A stretch of DNA of 27,923 nucleotides, from contig JAEZES010000274.1 of assembly GCA_023432995.1 (NCBI GenBank), positions 1 to 27,923 on the forward strand. The letters are read 5' to 3'. Source of the DNA: Pseudomonadota bacterium (GTDB lineage: Bacteria; Pseudomonadota; Alphaproteobacteria; Sphingomonadales; Sphingomonadaceae). The notes below the pieces were generated by a model. The model saw nothing but the letters and a program-made list of their open reading frames with translations, was not told where the DNA came from and did not search any database. The translations under genes and the position numbers were made by a program. Below, piece by piece: positions 1 through 6,808 of this stretch (the first letter of the stretch is position 1; each line of letters starts with the position of its first letter).

Positions 1-1
1 C

Positions 2-106
2 GACTACGCCGAACGCGCCGAGGCCCTGCGCCGCGCCCGCCATTCCGCCGACCTGCTGCGCGCTGCGGGCGCGCTGCGCGCCATCGAAAGGACCGTTTCG
101 CCATGA
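2..106 (+). CDS. C-terminal fragment of the gene upstream of moxR
   Basis: An open frame enters from the left edge and ends at TGA 104-106, overlapping the moxR start as ATGA. The 34 visible residues are Arg/Ala/Leu/Glu-rich and look like one amphipathic helix (AERAEALRRARHSADLL). The 4-bp overlap and shared strand show it is the preceding gene of the same operon. In related alphaproteobacterial operons the gene before moxR often encodes a DUF4350-type membrane protein. That identity is inferred from position only, because too little sequence is present to show a domain. Confidence 0.6.
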   Translation, partial: DYAERAEALRRARHSADLLRAAGALRAIERTVSP

Positions 107-1065
107 CCTTGTCGCTTGACGACACCCGCAAGCTGGCCGGGTCGATCCGGACTGAAATCGCCAAGGCGATCGTCGGCCAGGAGGACACGGTCGAGCACCT
201 GCTGATCGCGCTCGTCGCCCAGGGCCATGTACTGCTCGAGGGCCCGCCGGGCACTGCCAAGACCTTCCTCGCGCAATGCTTCGCGGCGGCGTGCGGGCTC
301 GAGTTCGGGCGCATCCAGTTCACGCCCGACCTGCTTCCGGGCGACATTCTCGGGTCGAACCTGTTCAACTTCCAGACCAGCCAGTTCACGCTCACACGCG
401 GTCCGATCTTCCGCGAGCTGCTGCTGGCCGACGAGATCAACCGCACCCCGCCAAAGACGCAGGCCGCGCTGCTCGAGGCGATGCAGGAGCGCCGCGTGAC
501 GCTCGACGGCGAAACCCATGCGCTGAGCGATCGCTTCATGGTCGTCGCCACGCAGAACCCGATCGAGAGTCAGGGCGTCTACCCGCTGCCCGAGGCGCAA
601 CTCGACCGCTTCCTGTTCAAGCTGCTCGTGCCCTACCCGAGCCCAGCGGAAGAGGCGGAGATCGTCCGCCGTTTCGGTGAGCGCAGCGGCCCGCCGCGGC
701 CGGCCGACTTCGGCATCGCCACGGTGGCCGACGCCGGCGCGCTCGGCGCCGCGCAGGCCGCGGTCATGACCGTGACGCTGGCCGACGAGGTGATCGGCTA
801 CACCGTCGCGCTCGTAAGGGCGACGCGCGGCAACCGCGACATCGCCAGCGGCGCCAGCCCGCGCGCGGCGGTGCTGCTGGCGAATGCCGCACGAGCCCGC
901 GCCGCACTGCATGGCCGCGACTACGTGATCCCCGACGATGTCAAGGCGCTCGCCATCGCCACCTTGCGTCATCGCCTGCTGCTGTCGCCGGCAGCGGAGA
1001 TCGAGGGCAAGCAGGTCGAGGAGCTGGTGGCCGGCCTCGTCGAGCAGACCGAGGCGCCGAAGTGA
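103..1065 (+). CDS. MoxR family AAA+ ATPase
   Basis: The 320-residue product is a full-length MoxR-type AAA+ ATPase. Visible motifs are Walker A GPPGTAKT (residues 47-54), Walker B LLLADE (106-111), the family signature around EINRTPPKTQAALLEAM, sensor 1 ATQNP (149-153) and the QLDRFLFKL segment near 166-174. MoxR proteins are cytosolic hexameric ATPases thought to act as chaperones that mature or remodel vWA-domain partners. The vWA-like partner here is very probably the DUF58 protein encoded 10 bp downstream. The start ATG overlaps the preceding stop as ATGA, so translation is likely coupled. The family call is secure; the physiological substrate is not known from sequence. Confidence 0.95.
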   Translation: MTLSLDDTRKLAGSIRTEIAKAIVGQEDTVEHLLIALVAQGHVLLEGPPGTAKTFLAQCFAAACGLEFGRIQFTPDLLPGDILGSNLFNFQTSQFTLTRGPIFRELLLADEINRTPPKTQAALLEAMQERRVTLDGETHALSDRFMVVATQNPIESQGVYPLPEAQLDRFLFKLLVPYPSPAEEAEIVRRFGERSGPPRPADFGIATVADAGALGAAQAAVMTVTLADEVIGYTVALVRATRGNRDIASGASPRAAVLLANAARARAALHGRDYVIPDDVKALAIATLRHRLLLSPAAEIEGKQVEELVAGLVEQTEAPK

Positions 1066-1075
1066 TGCGGCCGCG

Positions 1076-2401
1076 ATGAGAAGCCCGGTCGTCCCCTCGG
1101 GTCTGGCGCTCGGACTGCTGGCGTTGCTCGCGCCCGTCGCGGTCGTGATCGCGGCGACGGCACCGGACGCCTGGGTCGCAGCCCCGCTCGCCGGGCTGGT
1201 CGTGCTCGCGCTGACCCTGCTCGACGGGCTCCTCGCTAGCGGGGTGCGCGACATGCGGGTTGAGGTCCCGGCCGACGCCGAGATCGGCCAGCCGCTCACG
1301 GTCACTGTGCTCGCCGAATTCGCCCGTCGGGTCAGCGGCACGCCCGAGGCGGCGCTCGGGTTCGAGCCGCGGCTGGGCGAACGGGGGACGGCCCGGTTCG
1401 CGCTCGCCAACGAGCCCGCCCCAGGGATCCTTTCGGGGGTCGCCGAACTGGTGCCCAACCGTCGCGGTACGGGCACGATCCACGACCTGTGGCTGCGCTG
1501 GTCCGGGCCGCTCGGCCTCGCCCACCGGCAGGTCCACCGTCCGCTCGACCTGCCGGTGCGCATCTGGCCGGACCTTTCGCCGGTGCGTTCGCCGATGCTC
1601 CAGACGTTCATGCGCGACGCGCAGTTCGGCCTGATCGCCCGGCGGATCCGCGGTGAGGGCACGCAGTTCGAGGCGCTCAGCGAGTACGAGGCCGGAATGG
1701 ACCGCCGGCGGATAGACTGGAAGGCAAGCGCCCGGCACACGCGCCTCTACGCGCGCGAAAACGAGGCCGAGCGCGACAACCAGATCGTCTTCGCCTTCGA
1801 CTGCGGCCAGGCGATGTGCGAACCCGTCGACGGCTTGCCGCGTATCGACCGGGCGGTCTCGGCGGCACTCACCGCGGCCTACATCGCGCTCAAGGGCGGC
1901 GACCGCGTGGCGCTCTTCGCGTTTGCCGCCAAGCCCGCGCTGCTGACCCCGTTCGCCACCGATTCGCGGGCGTTCCACCGGCTGCAGACCGCGGCCGCGG
2001 GGATCGACTACGTCGCCCGCGAGCCCAACTTCACGCTCGGCCTGGCGACGCTGACCGCGCGGCTCAGGCGGCGCTCGCTGATCGTGCTGTTCTCCGACTT
2101 CGCCGATCCGACCTCGGCCGAGCTGATGGTCGAGAGCGTCGAGCGGCTCGTCCGGCATCATTTGGTGATCTTCGTCACGTTGCAGGATACCGAACTGACC
2201 GAGCTCGCCGAGGCCGAGCCCGACACGCTGTGCGATGTCGCCACGGCTGTGGCGGCCGATGCCCTCGCCCGTCAGCGCGCGCTTGTGCTCCAGCGCCTGC
2301 GGCGGCTCGGCGTCGACGTGATCGAGGCGCCGTGGCAGACGATCGGCTACCGGCTGATCGACCGCTACCTCGCAGCCAAGCAGGCCGAGGCGGTCGGCTG
2401 A
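1076..2401 (+). CDS. DUF58 domain protein (vWA-like MoxR partner)
   Basis: The 441-residue product has two N-terminal hydrophobic segments (about residues 8-28 and 34-55), a beta-rich middle, and the DUF58 core with EYEAGMDRRRIDWKASAR at 203-220. A vWA-like fold follows, but its metal site is degenerate: DCGQA at 242-246 replaces the usual DxSxS, so metal-dependent adhesion may be lost. ATG 1076 is used because the frame upstream is a shadow of moxR; it lies 10 bp after the moxR stop and has no strong ribosome binding site. The stop overlaps the next start (TGATG at 2399-2403). A membrane-anchored partner acted on by MoxR is the usual model for this pairing; the process it serves here is unknown. 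Confidence 0.9.
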   Translation: MRSPVVPSGLALGLLALLAPVAVVIAATAPDAWVAAPLAGLVVLALTLLDGLLASGVRDMRVEVPADAEIGQPLTVTVLAEFARRVSGTPEAALGFEPRLGERGTARFALANEPAPGILSGVAELVPNRRGTGTIHDLWLRWSGPLGLAHRQVHRPLDLPVRIWPDLSPVRSPMLQTFMRDAQFGLIARRIRGEGTQFEALSEYEAGMDRRRIDWKASARHTRLYARENEAERDNQIVFAFDCGQAMCEPVDGLPRIDRAVSAALTAAYIALKGGDRVALFAFAAKPALLTPFATDSRAFHRLQTAAAGIDYVAREPNFTLGLATLTARLRRRSLIVLFSDFADPTSAELMVESVERLVRHHLVIFVTLQDTELTELAEAEPDTLCDVATAVAADALARQRALVLQRLRRLGVDVIEAPWQTIGYRLIDRYLAAKQAEAVG

Positions 2402-3450
2402 TGGCGCTCGCGCTGTTCGGCAGGGCCGAAATCGAGCCGCCGGCCGACGTCGAGGCGGCGAGCCTGAGATCCGACCGTTTCCGGCTTGAGCGCGAGGGCG
2501 ACTGGCGGCGGCTCGAGGCGATCGTCGAGGCGCTCGAGAAGAACCGCTTGCGGCGGATATCCGACGACGACCTGCTGGCGCTTCCGGTGCTCTACCGCCA
2601 GGCCGCTTCCAGCCTGGCCGTGGCGCGGGAGACCTCGCTCGACGCGGCGGCCCTGGCCTATCTCGAGTCGCTGGTTCGCCGCGCCTGGTTCCAGGTTTAC
2701 GGTCCGCGGACTTCGCTCGGCACCTGGTTGCGACGTTTCCTCACCGGCGGGTGGAGCGCGGCGGTTCGGGCGCTGTGGCTCGAGGTTTGCATCGCGCTGG
2801 CGGTGATGATCGCCGGCACTGCGGTCGGCTGGCTGCTCGTCGCGCGCGACCCCGACTGGTACTACGCGCTCACCGGCGAGATGGCGCAGGGCCGCACGCC
2901 CGGTGCCGGTCGCGAGGCGCTTGCCGAGACGCTCAAGGGCGCCGAGAGCGGCGAGGGCCTCACCCTGTTCGCGGCCTACCTGTTCTCGAACAACTCGGGT
3001 GTGGCGATCATGGCCTTCGCGCTCGGCTTCGCTTTCGGCATCCCGACCGTGCTGCTGCTGATCTACAACATGGCCGGGCTCGGGGCGATGCTGTGGGTCT
3101 TTGCCGACGCCGGGCTCGGTTGGCAGTTCGCCGCCTGGCTGTCGATCCATGGCACAACCGAGTTCGCTGCGATCCTGCTCGGCGGCGCGGCCGGAATTCA
3201 CATCGGGCGGCGCATGGCCTTCCCCGGGGAGCGTTCGGTGCTGACGGCCGCGTCCGATGCCGGCCGGCTCACCGCACAGGTCATGGTCGGCGCGGTGCTG
3301 ATGCTGGTCGTCGCCGGACTGCTCGAGGGTTACGGGCGCCAGCTGATCGTCGACCCGGCCGCCCGCGCCGGGGTCGGGGGAGGCATGCTGGTGTTCTGGC
3401 TCGCCTACTTCCAGCTTGGGCGTGGCCGGTCAGCGCCGCACGAGCCATGA
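2401..3450 (+). CDS. SpoIIM/DUF95 family integral membrane protein
   Basis: The 349-residue product has a soluble N-terminal part of about 120 residues, then several membrane segments (roughly 126-147, 200-232, 245-267, 295-310, 327-340). The family hallmarks are present: NNSG at 197-200, HGTTEF at 250-255 and GLLEGY at 306-311. The family is named after the Bacillus sporulation protein SpoIIM, but it is common in non-sporulating bacteria, where its role is unclear. The start ATG shares one base with the DUF58 stop, and the end overlaps the RDD gene by 4 bp (ATGA). It is probably part of a membrane complex with the DUF58 and RDD proteins. Nothing suggests sporulation in this organism. Confidence 0.9.
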   Translation: MALALFGRAEIEPPADVEAASLRSDRFRLEREGDWRRLEAIVEALEKNRLRRISDDDLLALPVLYRQAASSLAVARETSLDAAALAYLESLVRRAWFQVYGPRTSLGTWLRRFLTGGWSAAVRALWLEVCIALAVMIAGTAVGWLLVARDPDWYYALTGEMAQGRTPGAGREALAETLKGAESGEGLTLFAAYLFSNNSGVAIMAFALGFAFGIPTVLLLIYNMAGLGAMLWVFADAGLGWQFAAWLSIHGTTEFAAILLGGAAGIHIGRRMAFPGERSVLTAASDAGRLTAQVMVGAVLMLVVAGLLEGYGRQLIVDPAARAGVGGGMLVFWLAYFQLGRGRSAPHEP

Positions 3451-4343
3451 CCGCGGCGATCACCCCTCACCCCAGCGTGCAGAAGCGGCAGCGTGAGCTG
3501 GTCACGCCCGAAGGCCTGGCCCTGCCCTTAACCGTCGCCAGCCGCGCCGCTCGAGCCGGGGCGCTGCTGCTTGACCTGACGCTGATCTACGTCGGCTTCC
3601 TCGCGCTGTTCCTCCTCCTTGTCGCGATGGGCATCGGCGTCTTCGATTTCACCGCTGGATCAGAGCCCGGCCCAGCAATCGAATTCATCGTCGTGGTGAT
3701 GATCCTGCTCTTCTTCCTGTCGCGCTACGCCTACTTTCTCGCCTTCGAGCTTGGCCCGCGCGGCGCGACACCCGGCAAGCGCGCGCTCGGCATTCGCATC
3801 GCCGCGCGCGGCGGGGGGCGGCTGACGGCCGAGGCAGTCATCGCACGCAACCTGATGCGCGACGCCGAGGTGTTCATCCCGGCGATCTTCCTGATGTCGG
3901 GCATCGGCTCGCAGCTGGGCGTTGCCGGATACGCGGCGTTCGCCTGGCTGATGGTCTTCGTGTTTTTCCCGTGCTTCAACCGAGACAACCTGCGTGCGGG
4001 TGACCTGGTCGCCGGGACGTGGGTGGTCGAGGCCGAGCGGCACAAGCTGCAGCAGGCGATGTCGCTCGCGCCCGACCGCACCGCAACCTATCGCTTCGGC
4101 GAGGCCGAACTCTCGGTCTACGGCGAGCACGAGCTACAGGTGCTCGAAGGGGTGCTGCGGCAGGACAACCCGCAGGCGCAACGGCAGGTGATGGAAACGA
4201 TCTGCCGCAAGATCGGCTGGGAGTCCGGCGAAGGCGACGAGCGGGCGTTCCTGGAGGCCTTCTACGCCGCCCTCCGCGCGCGGCTCGAACAGAACATGCG
4301 CTTCGGCAAGCGCAAGAAGGACAAGTACGACGCGCGGGCCTAG
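3447..4343 (+). CDS. RDD family membrane protein with soluble C-terminal tail
   Basis: The 298-residue product carries an RDD domain: an N-terminal segment with conserved Arg and Asp (RAARAGALLLDLTLIY, 33-48), a second membrane helix at about 78-100, and the typical GATPGKRALGIRI loop at 106-118. A further hydrophobic stretch lies near 135-165. From about residue 185 a charged, soluble tail runs to a Lys-rich end (KRKKDKY), which is an extension beyond the minimal RDD domain. RDD proteins are small membrane proteins, some linked to ion transport. The start overlaps the SpoIIM gene by 4 bp. Its stop TAG interlocks with the stop of the convergent pseudogene in the palindrome CTAG (4340-4343), so this is the end of the operon. 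Confidence 0.88.
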   Translation: MTAAITPHPSVQKRQRELVTPEGLALPLTVASRAARAGALLLDLTLIYVGFLALFLLLVAMGIGVFDFTAGSEPGPAIEFIVVVMILLFFLSRYAYFLAFELGPRGATPGKRALGIRIAARGGGRLTAEAVIARNLMRDAEVFIPAIFLMSGIGSQLGVAGYAAFAWLMVFVFFPCFNRDNLRAGDLVAGTWVVEAERHKLQQAMSLAPDRTATYRFGEAELSVYGEHELQVLEGVLRQDNPQAQRQVMETICRKIGWESGEGDERAFLEAFYAALRARLEQNMRFGKRKKDKYDARA

Positions 4344-4783
4344 CGCCGCGGGCGATGGAAGGTCATCCCGAAGCTCATCCCGCCGCCGCTGGTATCGCCC
4401 CACACCGCGATCGTCGCGCGCCGGTTGGGGTGGCGGTCGGTGAACAGCACTCCCGAGATCCAACCGATCGCCGCGCCCGGCGGCGAACGCGATGGCCGAA
4501 TGCACCGAGGGAAAGCTGCGCCGGTTGCTGCCGTCGGGACGCTCGCCCTCGACCGCGTGCTTGAGCAGCTGCGACACCCCCTGCGCCACGGCGATCGAGA
4601 TGCCCGCCTGCAGCGCGCCGTCTTCGTCGCCGCAGCCAGCGGTACCGCGACCGACCAGACGATCAGCGTGCCCGCGGCGACGTCGCTCGCCAGCCACCAG
4701 TCGCGCTCGTCGGCATGCGCCGGAACGGCGGCAGCGAATGCCGCAGGCACCAGCAACAGCGCCCAGCGACAGCGCAATCTCAT
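4340..4783 (-). pseudogene. decayed PAP2-type phosphatase
   Basis: The minus strand holds pieces of a PAP2/acid-phosphatase-like protein in two frames. ATG 4783 opens a signal peptide (MRLRCRWALLLVPAAFA...AHA) and the first hydrophobic segment up to LAAATK. Near 4622 the homologous reading continues one base out of frame (DGALQAGISIAVAQGV, ERPDGSNRRSFPSVH). Near 4478 it returns to the first frame as GAAIGWISGVLFTDRHPNRR and runs to TAG 4342-4340. The first break looks like loss of one G from AAGGAC. The second fits a larger deletion that removed the C3 region with the SRV...H...D residues. The C2 motif reads PSVH instead of PSGH. ATG overlaps the asparaginase stop (ATGA), so the genes once formed an operon. 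The product cannot be an active phosphatase. Confidence 0.85.
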
Positions 4784-5787
4784 TCTCGCGGATCCGCCGC
4801 GAAGATCGCCACCTCGCGCAACCCGCTGCTGTCCGCCCTTCCGCGATACATCCCCGGCGTATTGAACGCGAACACCGTGGTCCGGTCCGGCGCGGCGACG
4901 ATCACGCCACCGTCGCCGCCGAGCGCGCCGATCTCGGCGATCACCGCGTCGGCCGCCTGCTGCGCGCTCTCGCCGAGAAGGCGCATCCGCGCGCAGATTT
5001 CGTGCGCCGCCCCGGCGCGGATAAAGAACTCGCCAGTCCCGGTGGCCGAGACCGCGCAGGCCCGGTCGTCGGCGTAAGTGCCGGCGCCGATCACCGGCGA
5101 ATCGCCGATCCGTCCCCAGCGCTTGCCGGTCAGGCCTCCGGTCGAGGTCGCTGCCGCTGTGTGGCCGTGGCGATCGACCGCCACAGCGCCGACCGTCCCG
5201 TACTTGAGGTCGACGTCGAACCAGCCGACGTTGCGCGCCTTGAGCTCCTGCAACTGGCGCCAGCGCTCGGGCGTCGAGAACCAGTCGGGCGCGACCATCT
5301 CGAGCCCGTTGTCGCGCGCGAACTCCTCGGCTCCGGTGCCGCTCAGGAACACGTGCGGACTGTCCTCCATCACCTTGCGCGCGAGCCGCACCGGGTTGCG
5401 CACGCGGCTGACGCCGGTGGCCGCGCCCGCGGCGCGGGTGCGGCCGTCCATGATCGAGGCGTCGAGCTCGTTGGTGCCGTGGTAGGTGAACACCGCGCCG
5501 CGACCGGCGTTGAAGCGCGGATCGTCCTCGAGCACGACCACGGCGGCCTCGACCGCGTCGAGCGCGCTGCCGCCCTCGGCCAGGACCTTGGCCCCGGCAT
5601 CGAGCGCGGCGCCGAGCGCGGCCTCGTACTCGGCCTGCTGCGCGGCGCTCATCCGCGCCCGGTCCATCGTCCCGGCGCCGCCGTGAATGGCGAGGCTCCA
5701 GCCCATCGTCGTCTCCTGCGCGCGCCCCATCGTCGCCCAAGCGCCGAGCGCGAGGGCGAGAACCGGCACGATCCATCTTGTCAGCAT
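4780..5787 (-). CDS. exported isoaspartyl peptidase / L-asparaginase (Ntn hydrolase)
   Basis: The 335-residue product is a plant-type asparaginase / isoaspartyl dipeptidase. These are made as proenzymes that cleave themselves into alpha and beta subunits. The self-processing nucleophile is Thr198 in KYGTVGAVAVD, followed by the substrate-loop motifs STGGLTGKRWGRIGDSP and GAGTYAD and by ATGTGE. The alpha subunit shows LAIHGGAG (32-39) and FNAGRGAVFT (92-101). The N-terminus (MLTRWIVPVLALALGAWA...GRAQ) looks like a cleaved signal peptide, so the enzyme probably works in the periplasm, hydrolysing asparagine or isoaspartyl peptides. The start lies only 26 bp from a divergent GNAT gene. The stop overlaps the PAP2 pseudogene start by 4 bp. 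Confidence 0.93.
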   Translation of the reverse strand: MLTRWIVPVLALALGAWATMGRAQETTMGWSLAIHGGAGTMDRARMSAAQQAEYEAALGAALDAGAKVLAEGGSALDAVEAAVVVLEDDPRFNAGRGAVFTYHGTNELDASIMDGRTRAAGAATGVSRVRNPVRLARKVMEDSPHVFLSGTGAEEFARDNGLEMVAPDWFSTPERWRQLQELKARNVGWFDVDLKYGTVGAVAVDRHGHTAAATSTGGLTGKRWGRIGDSPVIGAGTYADDRACAVSATGTGEFFIRAGAAHEICARMRLLGESAQQAADAVIAEIGALGGDGGVIVAAPDRTTVFAFNTPGMYRGRADSSGLREVAIFAADPRE

Positions 5788-5813
5788 GCCCGCCGCCGTA
5801 GCACAGCAGGGCC

Positions 5814-6293
5814 ATGACCACCTATCGCCCGCAGAGCTATCGCGTCGTCGAGGACGATCTCTCCGGGCCCGAGGTGGCGGCGCTGCTCGAACTGCACCTC
5901 GACGAAATGCACCGGTGGTCGCCGGCCTGCAAAGTCCACGCCTTGCCGCTCGAACGGCTGCGCGAGGCCGACGTGACGTTCTACTCGGCCTGGGACGGCT
6001 CCACCCTGGCCGCAGTCGGCGCGCTCAAGTCTCTCGGTGACGGGCGCGGCGAGCTCAAGTCGATGCGCGCCGCCCCCGAATATCGTGGGCACGGCGCCGG
6101 CAAAGCGATCCTCGAACACCTGATCGGCGAGGCCCGGACGCGCAGCTACCACTGGCTCGGGCTGGAGACCGGCCGGCCGGAACCGTTCGCCGCGGCGCGC
6201 GCGCTTTACGCGAGCTACGGCTTCGTCGAGTGCCCCGCATTCGGCGATTACGTGTCCGACGAGTTCTCGCTGTGCATGGAGCGAGAGCTCTGA
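5814..6293 (+). CDS. GNAT family N-acetyltransferase
   Basis: The 159-residue product has a GNAT fold: the acetyl-CoA pyrophosphate-binding motif A is RGHGAG (residues 91-96) after the beta-strand ELKSMRAAPEY. Motif B follows as ARALYASYGFVECPAF. The length matches a single-domain acetyltransferase. The substrate cannot be told from sequence. The ATG is 26 bp from the divergent asparaginase start, so the two share a very short promoter region. It overlaps the next GNAT gene, so the two acetyltransferases are likely co-translated. They are not recent duplicates, since their sequences differ strongly outside the core motifs. Confidence 0.9.
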   Translation: MTTYRPQSYRVVEDDLSGPEVAALLELHLDEMHRWSPACKVHALPLERLREADVTFYSAWDGSTLAAVGALKSLGDGRGELKSMRAAPEYRGHGAGKAILEHLIGEARTRSYHWLGLETGRPEPFAAARALYASYGFVECPAFGDYVSDEFSLCMEREL

Positions 6294-6808
6294 TTCTCCG
6301 CCCCGCGACCTCGGCCGACGTGCCCGCACTCACCGCGCTCGCGCGCGACAGCTTCGTCGCGGCCTTCGGACACCTCTACAAACCGGAGGACCTCGCGTAC
6401 TTCCTGGGCAAGTGGCGCACCGAACAGGCCTATCGCGATGCCCTGGCGACGCCTGCCAAGCGCATCCAGCTGGCCGAGCTCGACGGACGGCTCGCGGCCT
6501 ACGCGCTGATCGTGCTCGGCCAGACCTTCGAAGAGCGCCCCGAACCGCGCCCCGAGCGCCCGGTGTTCCTCAGCCAGCTCTACTGCGACGCGGAGATGAC
6601 CGGCCACGGGCTCGGCGCCGCGCTGATGGACTGGGTTATCGCCGAGGCCCGGGCCTGGCATGCCGACGCGGTACAGCTCTCGGTGTTCAGCGAGAACTTC
6701 GGCGCGCAGCGCTTCTACCAGCGCTACGGGTTCGTTCATGTCGCCGACATCGACTTCTGGGTCGGCAATCATCGGGACGACGAATTCCTCTATGAGCTGA
6801 AGCTCTAA
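6290..6808 (+). CDS. second GNAT acetyltransferase, probable CTG start
   Basis: The 172-residue product begins like many GNATs, (M)ILRPATSADVPALTALA. Motif A is GHGLGA (105-110), followed by LSVFSENFGAQRFYQRYGF, typical of the ribosomal-protein-acetyltransferase-like branch. There is no ATG near the natural N-terminus. CTG at 6290 forms a CTGA overlap with the upstream stop and has GGAG 8 bases before it (6277 region), so I place the start there. GTG at 6272 is the alternative with a conventional start codon and adds six residues, but it lacks a good ribosome binding site. The stop TAA interlocks with the stop of the convergent antiporter gene (CTAA, 6805-6808). The substrate is unknown. Confidence 0.87.
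   Translation: MILRPATSADVPALTALARDSFVAAFGHLYKPEDLAYFLGKWRTEQAYRDALATPAKRIQLAELDGRLAAYALIVLGQTFEERPEPRPERPVFLSQLYCDAEMTGHGLGAALMDWVIAEARAWHADAVQLSVFSENFGAQRFYQRYGFVHVADIDFWVGNHRDDEFLYELKL

Noticed and set aside
4..1740. Long minus-strand frame opposite moxR and DUF58
   Set aside because: Shadow of two certain plus-strand genes; no motif or ribosome binding site.
2401..3450. Sporulation function suggested by the SpoIIM name
   Set aside because: The family is widespread in non-sporulating bacteria, and no sporulation gene lies nearby.
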